Source: Hymenobacter crusticola | GTDB taxonomy: Bacteria > Bacteroidota > Bacteroidia > Cytophagales > Hymenobacteraceae | Length of the DNA: 46,326 nucleotides | Reading direction: 5' to 3' | Assembly (NCBI RefSeq): GCF_002154225.1 | Contig: NZ_MTSE01000003.1 | Coordinates: 695,750-742,075 of the forward strand | Shown here: positions 6,960 through 14,618 of the stretch, in pieces | How positions within the stretch are numbered: the first letter of the stretch is position 1 | Layout: each line of letters opens with the position of its first letter | Notes under the pieces: generated by a model | What the model was told of the DNA's origin: nothing | Seen by the model: the letters and a program-made list of their open reading frames with translations, nothing else | The model's database searches: none | Program-made: the position numbers and the translations under genes

Positions 6960-9302
6960 TTGTCTTCCGACCTCCACCTCTACGGTATCCGCCACCACGG
7001 GCCCGGCAGCACCGCCAGCCTTCTAAAAGCGCTGGACGCCTACCAGCCCGATATCGTGCTGCTCGAATGCCCCGCCGACGGCGAGAAAGCCCTAGCCCTA
7101 GCGGCCAACCCGGAGCTAAAACCGCCCGTGGCCCTGCTCCTCTACAACCCCAAGCAGCACGCGCAGGCCACCTTTCTGCCTTTCGCTCACTTCTCGCCCG
7201 AGTGGCAGGCGGTGCAGTGGTGCGCGCAGCACGGCGCCCACCTGCGCTGCTTCGATCTGCCGATGGCCTTGCGCTTTGCCCTGCCCGATACGGTGGAGCA
7301 CGTGCCTGGCGCGGCCCCGCGTGAGCTTCTGCAAAGGGAAGACGGAGCACCTAGCCCTAGCGAGGAAGAAGCAGAACCAGAAGCGTTGGAGGCTAGCCCG
7401 TTGTCTCCTGAAAACCAGGAACAAGAGCCCGAAGCCGAGTTCCGGCACGACCCCATTGCCCACCTCGCCCGCCTCGACGGCTACGCCGACGGCGAACGGT
7501 GGTGGGAAGCCCGCATTGAGTACAGCACCGGCCACGCTGACACCTTCGAAGTGGTGTTATCGATGATGACGGCGTTGCGCGAGGAGCTGGCCCAGCCCGA
7601 ATCGGAGGAAACCTTGCTGCGCGAAGCCTATATGCGCGAAACCCTGCGCAATACGATCAAGCAGGGCTACCAGCGCGTGGCCGTGGTGTGCGGGGCCTGG
7701 CACGCGCCCGTACTGCGCGCCGAGGAACTACCGCGCTACGCCAAGGACGACAAAGCCCGCCTCAAGGGCCTCAAGAAAGTGCCCACCGAAGCCACCTGGG
7801 TCCCCTGGACCTACGAGCGGCTGGCTTTTCAGTCGGGCTACGGGGCAGGCGTGCTCTCGCCGGCTTGGTACGAGCTGCTGTTTGCCGAGCCCCACGACCG
7901 GGTCGTGACGCATTGGATGGTGCGGGCGGCGCACCTACTGCGGGAGCAACAAATCGATGCGTCGTCGGCGCACGCCATTGAGGGCGTACGGCTGGCGGAA
8001 GCGCTGGCCGCCGTGCGTGGGCTAGCTTTGCCGGGCATTGCGGAGTTGGAAGAAGCGGCCGTGTCCATCTTCGGGGGCGGCTACGCGGAGGCGCTGCACT
8101 TGGTACACCAACGGCTGGTGATTGGCGAAAAGCTAGGCGAAGTTCCGGAGGAACTGCCCGCTTCTCCTTTGCAGCAAGACCTAGCATTGCAACAAAAGTC
8201 CCTGCGCCTCAAGCCCGAAGCGGTCAGCAAAACGCTGACCCTGGACTTGCGCAAGGACCTCGACCTAGGTCGGAGCCACTTGCTGCATCGCTTGCAACTG
8301 CTCAATATTCGGTGGGGTCAGCCGCAACGCGTGCAGGGCAAGAGCGGCACTTTCCACGAAGTGTGGGAGCTGCAATGGCGCCCCGAAATGGTACTCGGCG
8401 TGCTGGAAGCCAGCCGTTGGGGCAACACCATTTTGGCCGCGGCCAGCGGGGCGGCCGCTCACCGTGCCCAGGAAGCTACCGACCTAGGCCAGATCAGCCA
8501 ACTGCTAGAAGAAGCCTTGCGCGCCGACCTAGGTCCGGCCCTGCCCGCGCTGGTAGCCCGCCTCGAAACCCTGAGCGCCGGCACCCGCGACGTGGTGCAC
8601 TTGCTCACGGCCTTGCCCCCGCTGGTGAACGTGCTGCGCTACGGCAACGTGCGCCGCACCGAAGGCGCCCAAGTGGCGCAGGTAGTGCACCACCTGGTGC
8701 CGCGCCTGTGCATCTCTTTGCCCCTAGCCTGCACTGGCCTCGATGCCGACGCGGCCCGGCAGCTTTTGGAGCGCATCGAAGGTGCCCACCAGGCCATTCG
8801 CCTGCTGCCCGACGAAGCCCAACAAACCGATTGGTACGCCGCGCTGCACACCATTGCCCAGCAGCCCGCTAGCAGCGGCTTGCTCGCCGGGGCGGCCACC
8901 CGCCTGCTCTTCGACGCCCAGCAGCTAGCCTCCGACGACACCGCTACGTTGCTCGGCCTCGCGTTGGCGCCGGCGCAGCCTACCGAGTATGCCACAGCCT
9001 GGATCGAGGGGTTTCTGCGCGGCAGCGGCCTGCTGCTCATCCACAACCGCGTGCTTTTTGACCTGCTCGACGCGTGGCTCTCCGGGTTGGAGGAGACAGT
9101 ATTTCAGGAAACTGTGCCTCTGTTGCGCCGCTCTTTTGCCGATTTTAGCCGCCCCGAGCGCCAACAGGTGCTAGCCCTAGCAGTGGGCGGTCCGGCCGTG
9201 GTACGGCAACAGGACCTAGACCTCGACTTGGCGCGTGGACTGCGCGTGCTGCCGGTGCTGCGGGAGTTACTAGGAATAAACTCAACGGCAAGCACTTTAT
9301 AA
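6960..9302 (+). CDS. DUF5682 family protein (YehM-like)
   Basis: A 780-residue protein beginning with the DUF5682 hallmark HLYGIRHHGPGS (residues 6-17), followed by DIVLLECPAD and, near residue 241, VVCGAWHAPVL. This pattern of an N-terminal GxRHHGPGS and a later G-x-x-HA block is reminiscent of the TraB/EreA-like fold, so a hydrolase or ligand-binding role is possible but unproven. A linker at about 125-165 is Glu/Pro-rich; the C-terminal half is helical. The only usable start is TTG at 6960, with an in-frame TAG 9 bases upstream; it lies where the AT-rich insert ends, so the original start may have been altered by the insertion. It is a standard partner of MoxR and VWA in yehLMPQ-type clusters. 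Confidence 0.85.
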   Translation: MSSDLHLYGIRHHGPGSTASLLKALDAYQPDIVLLECPADGEKALALAANPELKPPVALLLYNPKQHAQATFLPFAHFSPEWQAVQWCAQHGAHLRCFDLPMALRFALPDTVEHVPGAAPRELLQREDGAPSPSEEEAEPEALEASPLSPENQEQEPEAEFRHDPIAHLARLDGYADGERWWEARIEYSTGHADTFEVVLSMMTALREELAQPESEETLLREAYMRETLRNTIKQGYQRVAVVCGAWHAPVLRAEELPRYAKDDKARLKGLKKVPTEATWVPWTYERLAFQSGYGAGVLSPAWYELLFAEPHDRVVTHWMVRAAHLLREQQIDASSAHAIEGVRLAEALAAVRGLALPGIAELEEAAVSIFGGGYAEALHLVHQRLVIGEKLGEVPEELPASPLQQDLALQQKSLRLKPEAVSKTLTLDLRKDLDLGRSHLLHRLQLLNIRWGQPQRVQGKSGTFHEVWELQWRPEMVLGVLEASRWGNTILAAASGAAAHRAQEATDLGQISQLLEEALRADLGPALPALVARLETLSAGTRDVVHLLTALPPLVNVLRYGNVRRTEGAQVAQVVHHLVPRLCISLPLACTGLDADAARQLLERIEGAHQAIRLLPDEAQQTDWYAALHTIAQQPASSGLLAGAATRLLFDAQQLASDDTATLLGLALAPAQPTEYATAWIEGFLRGSGLLLIHNRVLFDLLDAWLSGLEETVFQETVPLLRRSFADFSRPERQQVLALAVGGPAVVRQQDLDLDLARGLRVLPVLRELLGINSTASTL

Positions 9303-9355
9303 TGCCGTGATGAGTACCTAGGAAGCAGCTTCTATCCTAGGACTTGGTAAATTTG

Positions 9356-11674
9356 ATGTCGGCCGTTGGAATGCCATCCGGTCAGGAGCCTTGCGGAAGG
9401 CTCCTCGTTGCTTGTTCTTCGTTTCTTGTGCGCCCCTATTTGCTCTCCTTTTTTCTGTTGCTGTTGGCGTTGAGCCTGAGCGTTCCGCTCCGGGCCAACC
9501 GCTACTGGAACACGGATTACGACTCGCTTCATCACGCCCTGCCGCGGCTGCACGCGCCGGAAGCCCGCCTGCGCACGCTGGTGCACCTACTTGATATCAC
9601 CGAACTCACCGAAGCGCGCCGCCGCAAACAGGCCCTGCCGTTGCTCGACGAGCTGCTGACCTTAAATCAGCAATTCCAACTCTTCGACAGCAGGCCGTAT
9701 CAGTTGCTGCGCCAGGGCGTGGGCTTGTGGGTGCAAGCTGGGCACGATCCCGAAGCCATGGTGCTTTTGCACCAGGCAGTTACCATGTTCGACCAAGAGC
9801 ATCGACCCATTCCGCGCCTGCTCATCGACCTAGCGCCACTCTACAACCGTATGCACCAGCCCGAGGCGCGCTTCGCGTACTTTCGGCGTAAGTTGGCCTA
9901 CTATAACCTGCACGGCGCCGATGAAAACGCGGCCGCTTGCTACCTGGTGCTAGCGAGTTCATACCGCCACCAAGGCAACTTCAACCAGGCCATCAGCCAC
10001 TACCTACATGCGGCAGACTTGTTCAAGCAGTTCGACCGCGCGCTCTACACCAACGAGCTCATGGTGGCCGGCGACACCTATGGCGAGTGGGGTAACCTGC
10101 ACAAAGCCACGGAATATTTGAACCAGGCCATGGCGCTCGAAAACCGCTATCACCTGGAAGGACTACGGCGTTTTTACACGCTCAATTCCCTTTGTAAGCT
10201 ACATATGCGCCAAAACAAGCTGGCACAAGCGCAGTATTACGCCGATCTAGCGTTGCAGGCGGCCCAGCGCGACTCGGCCGATGGGGCGCTGTACAGGGCA
10301 TATGGCCTCGTGCAAAAGGCTACGGTGCTGATTCACTCGGGGCAGGCCCAGCAGGCAATGCCCTTGCTACGCCGAGCCCAACAGCTCTCCGATTCGCTGC
10401 ACCTGCTGATTGCCGGCCGGCCGGGCGAATTCATGCTGGATGAAGCGTGGGCCCAGTACTACGAAACCGTCGGGGACTTCCGGCGGGCCGAAGAACACTG
10501 GCGGTTATCGTACAAAAAAGCCTTGGCCACCAACCTGAACATGCTGCGCCCGAAGTGTTTGCAGCAGCTCATTCGCTTTTATGACGCTCGTCAGCAGCCC
10601 GCCCAGGTGCAGCACTACACTCGCACGTACCTAGCTTTGTCGGACTCGGTGAACCGGGTTCAAGATGCCTTCAACATTGCTCAATATGAGGGCGAACGAA
10701 CAGAACAGGCCCAAAACGCAAAGTTTGTCAGCCTGCGCCAAGCACATGCCCTCCAGACGCTGCGCCTACAACAGCGCAACGCCCTTCTGCTGGTTGCCCT
10801 AGGTGCCGTGGTCTTGATATCGGGCTTAGGCGTAGTCCTTTATTATCAGTTGCGAACCAATACCCGCACGCTCACGCAGCTCCGTCAAGCCCAAACCCAG
10901 CTGGTGGCGGCGGAAAAGTGGGCCTTTGTGGGGGAGCTTTCCGCTGGCATTGCCCACGAACTACAAAATCCGCTCAACTTCATGAAGCGCTTTGCGGAAG
11001 TGAGCACCAAGATGCTCGACGACATGCAGCAGCCCACCGGCAAGACCAAGAATGCGCAGTCTGATGAGCTGGAGCAGGAAATTGTGGCGGGGCTGAAGCA
11101 GAATTTGCAGGAAATCAGTCAGCATGGCTTGCGGGCATCGTCTATCATCAAGGACATGCTCGAACACTCGCGCTCCGGCACCACCCATCGGCAGCCCACC
11201 GACCTGAACTCGTTGATCGGCGAGCACCTCAAGCTAGCGTACCGCGGCGTGCAGGGCGATGACCCGGCGTTTCACGCCACGCTTACGCTTGACCTAGCCC
11301 CCGATCTTGCCGTGGTCAACTTAGTCCCCCAGGACATGGGACGCGTGTTCCTCAACTTGTTCACGAACGCCTTCCACGCCGTGCAGCAACGCGCCCAGAC
11401 GGCCAGCCCTGACTACGAGCCCACGGTTTGGGTGAGCGCCAAGCAACAAGCCCAGCAAATCGAAATTCGTATTCGCGACAACGGCACGGGCATGAGCGAA
11501 ACCGTGCGACAGAAAGCCTTTCAGCCCTTTTTCACTACCAAGCCCGTGGGGGTTGGCACCGGGCTAGGCTTGTCGCTGAGCCACGACATCATCACCAAAG
11601 GGCACGGCGGCACCATCAGCATCACTACGCAGGAAGGCCACTTCACGGAGTTTATCGTCACATTGCCGGTTTAG
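9356..11674 (+). CDS. TPR-sensor histidine kinase, membrane-bound
   Basis: A sensor kinase of roughly 770 residues. The N-terminus has a signal-like hydrophobic segment ending in LSVPLRA. Residues about 60-440 form repeated helical pairs of TPR type. A membrane helix (LLLVALGAVVLISGLGVVLYY) follows at about 477-497, then a short coiled coil, then the H-box GIAHELQNPLNF with phosphoacceptor His near residue 534. The ATPase domain shows an N-box NLFTNAFHAV, a G1 DNGTGM and a G2 GTGLGLSLS. The start is uncertain: TTG 9344, ATG 9356, ATG 9371 and GTG 9428 are all in frame. No response regulator adjoins it. Tight spacing to DUF5682 (about 50 bases) and VWA (40 bases) puts it inside the MoxR/VWA operon. 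Confidence 0.85.
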   Translation: MSAVGMPSGQEPCGRLLVACSSFLVRPYLLSFFLLLLALSLSVPLRANRYWNTDYDSLHHALPRLHAPEARLRTLVHLLDITELTEARRRKQALPLLDELLTLNQQFQLFDSRPYQLLRQGVGLWVQAGHDPEAMVLLHQAVTMFDQEHRPIPRLLIDLAPLYNRMHQPEARFAYFRRKLAYYNLHGADENAAACYLVLASSYRHQGNFNQAISHYLHAADLFKQFDRALYTNELMVAGDTYGEWGNLHKATEYLNQAMALENRYHLEGLRRFYTLNSLCKLHMRQNKLAQAQYYADLALQAAQRDSADGALYRAYGLVQKATVLIHSGQAQQAMPLLRRAQQLSDSLHLLIAGRPGEFMLDEAWAQYYETVGDFRRAEEHWRLSYKKALATNLNMLRPKCLQQLIRFYDARQQPAQVQHYTRTYLALSDSVNRVQDAFNIAQYEGERTEQAQNAKFVSLRQAHALQTLRLQQRNALLLVALGAVVLISGLGVVLYYQLRTNTRTLTQLRQAQTQLVAAEKWAFVGELSAGIAHELQNPLNFMKRFAEVSTKMLDDMQQPTGKTKNAQSDELEQEIVAGLKQNLQEISQHGLRASSIIKDMLEHSRSGTTHRQPTDLNSLIGEHLKLAYRGVQGDDPAFHATLTLDLAPDLAVVNLVPQDMGRVFLNLFTNAFHAVQQRAQTASPDYEPTVWVSAKQQAQQIEIRIRDNGTGMSETVRQKAFQPFFTTKPVGVGTGLGLSLSHDIITKGHGGTISITTQEGHFTEFIVTLPV

Positions 11675-11714
11675 TTTTTCTTCGCCACAAGGCGCTCATA
11701 CCTAGCTTATTCTC

Positions 11715-12827
11715 ATGTCTAACCCTGCCCGCTGGAAACTCGTGCTCGGCTCGCCTGCCGACGCAGACAATCAAATTGCTATGTCGGTTGACTACGGGCG
11801 CATGGACGAGGTGCTCACCGCCCTCTACGACCAGGAAAGCAAGGAGCGCGGCGCGGGGTTAGGAGGTTCTTCGCCCCGCGTGTCGCGCTGGCTCGGCGAC
11901 ATTCGCCAGTACTTTCCCTCCTCAGTGGTGGCCGTGATGCAGAAGGATGCCATGGAGCGGCTCGGCCTGAACCAGATGCTGCTGGAACCCGAAATCCTGC
12001 GCACGGTGCAGGCCGATGTGCACTTGGTGGGCTTGCTGATGTCGTTGGGGCGCGTGATGCCGGCCAAAGTGAAGCACACAGCCCGCGAGGTGGTGCAGCG
12101 GGTGGTGCAGGACTTGGAAAAGCGCCTCGCCAACCCGCTCCGCCAAGCGGTGCAAGGTGCCCTGAGCCGGGCCGTGCGCAACCCTAGGCCGCGCTACCAC
12201 GAAATCAACTGGGCGGCTACTATCCGGGCCAACTTGAAGCACTACCAACCTAGCTACAAGACGATTATCCCGGAAAAGCTCGTCGGCTACGGCAAGCGCG
12301 GGCAGGCGCTCAAGGAGATTGTGCTGTGCGTAGACCAGAGCGGCTCGATGGCCTCGTCGGTGGTATACGCGGGCGTATTTGGGGCGGTGCTGGCGTCGCT
12401 GAAAGCCGTGCGCACCCACATGGTGGTATTCGACACGGCCGTGGCCGACCTCACCCAGGATCTGCAAGACCCCGTGGATTTACTGTTTGGCATCCAACTC
12501 GGCGGCGGCACCGACATCAACCGGGCCCTCACCTACTGCCAGCAGCTCATCACCCGCCCCACCGATACCATCCTGGTGCTCATCAGCGACTTATACGAGG
12601 GCGGCAACTCGGCTGAGCTGCTCAGGCGCGCCGCCGCACTCAGAGCCGCCGGCGTCACGTTCGTGGTGCTCCTAGCCCTCAGCGACGAAGGCGCCCCCAG
12701 CTTCGACCGGCACATGGCCGAGAAGCTAGCAGCCATGGGCATCCCTAGCTTTGCCTGCACGCCGGATAAGTTTCCCGAGCTAATGGCCGCGGCTATTCAG
12801 GGGAAGGAGTTGCAGCCATTCTTGTAA
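11715..12827 (+). CDS. VWA domain protein, MoxR partner (YehP-like)
   Basis: A 370-residue protein. The first 190 residues are helical and precede a von Willebrand factor A domain. The metal-binding MIDAS is complete: DQSGSM gives D207, S209 and S211; GGGTD supplies T266; and LISD supplies D292. There is no signal peptide or membrane segment, so it acts in the cytoplasm. In MoxR systems the VWA protein binds a metal ion and presents substrates to, or is remodelled by, the ATPase. It is the last gene of the block: the stop is followed within 10 bases by a perfect 18-bp hairpin. Order and length fit YehP. Confidence 0.88.
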   Translation: MSNPARWKLVLGSPADADNQIAMSVDYGRMDEVLTALYDQESKERGAGLGGSSPRVSRWLGDIRQYFPSSVVAVMQKDAMERLGLNQMLLEPEILRTVQADVHLVGLLMSLGRVMPAKVKHTAREVVQRVVQDLEKRLANPLRQAVQGALSRAVRNPRPRYHEINWAATIRANLKHYQPSYKTIIPEKLVGYGKRGQALKEIVLCVDQSGSMASSVVYAGVFGAVLASLKAVRTHMVVFDTAVADLTQDLQDPVDLLFGIQLGGGTDINRALTYCQQLITRPTDTILVLISDLYEGGNSAELLRRAAALRAAGVTFVVLLALSDEGAPSFDRHMAEKLAAMGIPSFACTPDKFPELMAAAIQGKELQPFL

Positions 12828-12835
12828 AAGCATAA

Positions 12836-12881
12836 AAATCAGCCCGTCATGTCTCCGTTGGTCGACATGACGGGCTGATTT
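12836..12881. terminator. Bidirectional hairpin terminator with REP-like core
   Basis: Arms at 12836-12853 and 12864-12881 are perfect 18-bp inverted copies with a 10-base loop. It lies between convergent genes (VWA on plus, beta-propeller on minus) and has AT-rich ends on both sides (AAAATC...GATTTATA), so it can stop transcription from both. The stem contains GTCATGTC/GACATGAC, the core of the palindrome at 4378-4484. Confidence 0.85.
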
Positions 12882-12896
12882 ATATCCATCGTATTC

Positions 12897-14060
12897 TTAA
12901 TTCCGCAGTGGCTTCAGCCCTAGGGCTAGCTTGTAGATGTGCACTGGGAACTGTACTGTCTCCTTCCCCTGCTGCATGCCGGCGGAGCGGTTGATTTGGG
13001 CGGCCGGAATCCAGAGGTTGCCTTTGTTGTCAATCCACATGGCATCGGCCCAAACGAGGCGGTCATCTTGCAGGAGGGTGGTGGCTTGGCCTTCGGGCGA
13101 AATCTTCAGCAGACGCTTGTGGTTGCAGTCGTTGAGGTAAATGTTGCCGTTGGCATCGATGGCGGTACCGCCGGTGGTGGGCGAGTTGTAGAAGTACTTC
13201 ACTTGCTTGGCTAGGTCGGCGCTCGATACGTTTGGGTCGTCGAGCAGGCGCGTTTCGAGGCGGTACATGGGTCCGGCCGCGCTTTGCCAGTAGTAGTAGT
13301 TGCCGTCGGGCGACACTTCCATCTGGTCGGCGTGCAGCGCTACATCTTCGCCGGTGGGCTTCACCATCCTTTTGCCCTCGCCATACATCGGGCGGCGGGC
13401 GGTGGTGCTGGTGTCGTTTTCGAGCACGCGGCGGCCTTTGCCGGTTTTGGTATCGAGCACGATGAGAGCGGGCGCGCCGGCATCGGTCACGTAAATTTTG
13501 TCGGCGTGGAAGCGCAAATCATCCACGAAGCTCTTAGGCTTGGCATAGGCATCCAGCGGAATGGAGCGCACCAGCTTGTTGGTTTTGATGTCGAAGGCGA
13601 GCAGCTTGGGGCCGTTTGGTACCGGCGCGGCATCCGATTTGGGCGTGCCCGTATCAATAACCCACAGGTTTCCGTCGGGACCAAAGCGTAAGGAATTGGC
13701 CCGCACAAACTTCTGCTTGGCGTCGGCACCTAGCTTCCAGTTGTTCCAGTTTTGATTTGGGTACGGCACTGCTTTGCCGTTCTTTATCTCTCCGATGCGC
13801 GTACCAGCGCTGCCTTCGTTGTGCGGGAACAGCACAAAAGCCCGGCCATTGTCGGACACGGCCACGCCGTTCCAAATGGTATCGGCTTGGTAAACATCTT
13901 CCAGCTTGCTCGCGCTGAGGCTATTGGTGGTATCGGCGGGTGCCGCGGCCGAAGAGTCTTGTGCGGCAGCTTGGGTTGTGGTTTGGGCGTTTTCCGGATG
14001 GCTGTTGCAGGCGGCTAGCAGCACCAAGGCCAGCGGCAATGCGGAGGTAAGACGAAGCAT
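12897..14060 (-). CDS. Royal-jelly/Yellow-like beta-propeller lipoprotein
   Basis: A 387-residue lipoprotein read from ATG 14060; the frame is open further upstream but the start chosen gives a clean signal sequence ending in a lipobox (LLAAC). A low-complexity Ala/Thr/Ser linker follows. The rest is a beta-propeller with repeated pattern G-x-D-G-N-L-W/Y: LRFGPDGNLWVIDTG, LRFHADKIYVTDAG, MEVSPDGNYYYWQS, IDANGNIYLNDC, IDNKGNLWIPA. Residues such as ADQMEVSPDG and the NGVAVS opening match the major royal jelly protein/Yellow family, related to SMP-30. Bacterial members are of unknown substrate. It probably sits on the cell envelope. It is transcribed alone and ends at the shared hairpin. Confidence 0.82.
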   Translation of the reverse strand: MLRLTSALPLALVLLAACNSHPENAQTTTQAAAQDSSAAAPADTTNSLSASKLEDVYQADTIWNGVAVSDNGRAFVLFPHNEGSAGTRIGEIKNGKAVPYPNQNWNNWKLGADAKQKFVRANSLRFGPDGNLWVIDTGTPKSDAAPVPNGPKLLAFDIKTNKLVRSIPLDAYAKPKSFVDDLRFHADKIYVTDAGAPALIVLDTKTGKGRRVLENDTSTTARRPMYGEGKRMVKPTGEDVALHADQMEVSPDGNYYYWQSAAGPMYRLETRLLDDPNVSSADLAKQVKYFYNSPTTGGTAIDANGNIYLNDCNHKRLLKISPEGQATTLLQDDRLVWADAMWIDNKGNLWIPAAQINRSAGMQQGKETVQFPVHIYKLALGLKPLRN

Positions 14061-14137
14061 GTAGCGAGGGGATGGTTGTTCAAAAACGTGCCGTGAAAGG
14101 CATTTTTGCACATTACGCTACGGCTGAGATGCTAGGC

Positions 14138-14145
14138 TAGCTTTG
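14138..14145 (+). promoter_or_regulatory. Possible Bacteroidetes -7 box (TAGCTTTG)
   Basis: TAGCTTTG fits the Bacteroidetes sigma-70 -7 consensus TAnnTTTG and lies 26 bases before the ATG of the small gene at 14172. I see no convincing -33 TTTG at the usual spacing, so this remains tentative. Confidence 0.4.
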
Positions 14146-14171
14146 CGGAAATTTTATTCTTTACAAATTAT

Positions 14172-14531
14172 ATGATTAACTGCTTTCCTTTTGAAGTACA
14201 TTTTGTAAACGGTGCAGCGCGTGGTTCTCCGGAACAGATGTATCAAGTCATAGCAGACTTCTCTTCCCCAGCCTTTTCATCGTACAAAGCTTTATTTGAT
14301 AAATACGGTGCGGCTGAAGGATTGCTCTCTTTAGTTGATTTAACCGCTTTTATAATTGAGGAAAGAGCACCGACTTTACTTGATCATTTAGATTTTGACG
14401 AAGAGGGTTATCAGCTGGATATGCACGTAGATAGTGATGCCGCTTTGCAAGTATTTAGATCTGCTGCTTGCCCTGTCTTCCAGAACTTGGACGAGTTGAC
14501 CAAATACCTGATACGCATAGTTGGCAGATAA
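14172..14531 (+). CDS. Small acidic hypothetical protein
   Basis: A 119-residue protein from ATG 14172 with lower GC than its neighbours. It has no signal peptide, membrane segment or metal motif. The composition is acidic (LLDHLDFDEEGYQLDMHVDSD at about 70-90), and the C-terminus ends in a helix FQNLDELTKYLIRI. Size, acidity and isolation resemble small immunity proteins of polymorphic toxin systems, but I cannot assign a family and no toxin is near. A -7-like box precedes it. Confidence 0.6.
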   Translation: MINCFPFEVHFVNGAARGSPEQMYQVIADFSSPAFSSYKALFDKYGAAEGLLSLVDLTAFIIEERAPTLLDHLDFDEEGYQLDMHVDSDAALQVFRSAACPVFQNLDELTKYLIRIVGR

Positions 14532-14618
14532 CTAGCTATCATTCTAAAAATCTCCCCGACCTTCGGCCACCCTTTTGCCGTTTTCGTTGTTACCAACGAT
14601 CCGATAACGAGTACCATT

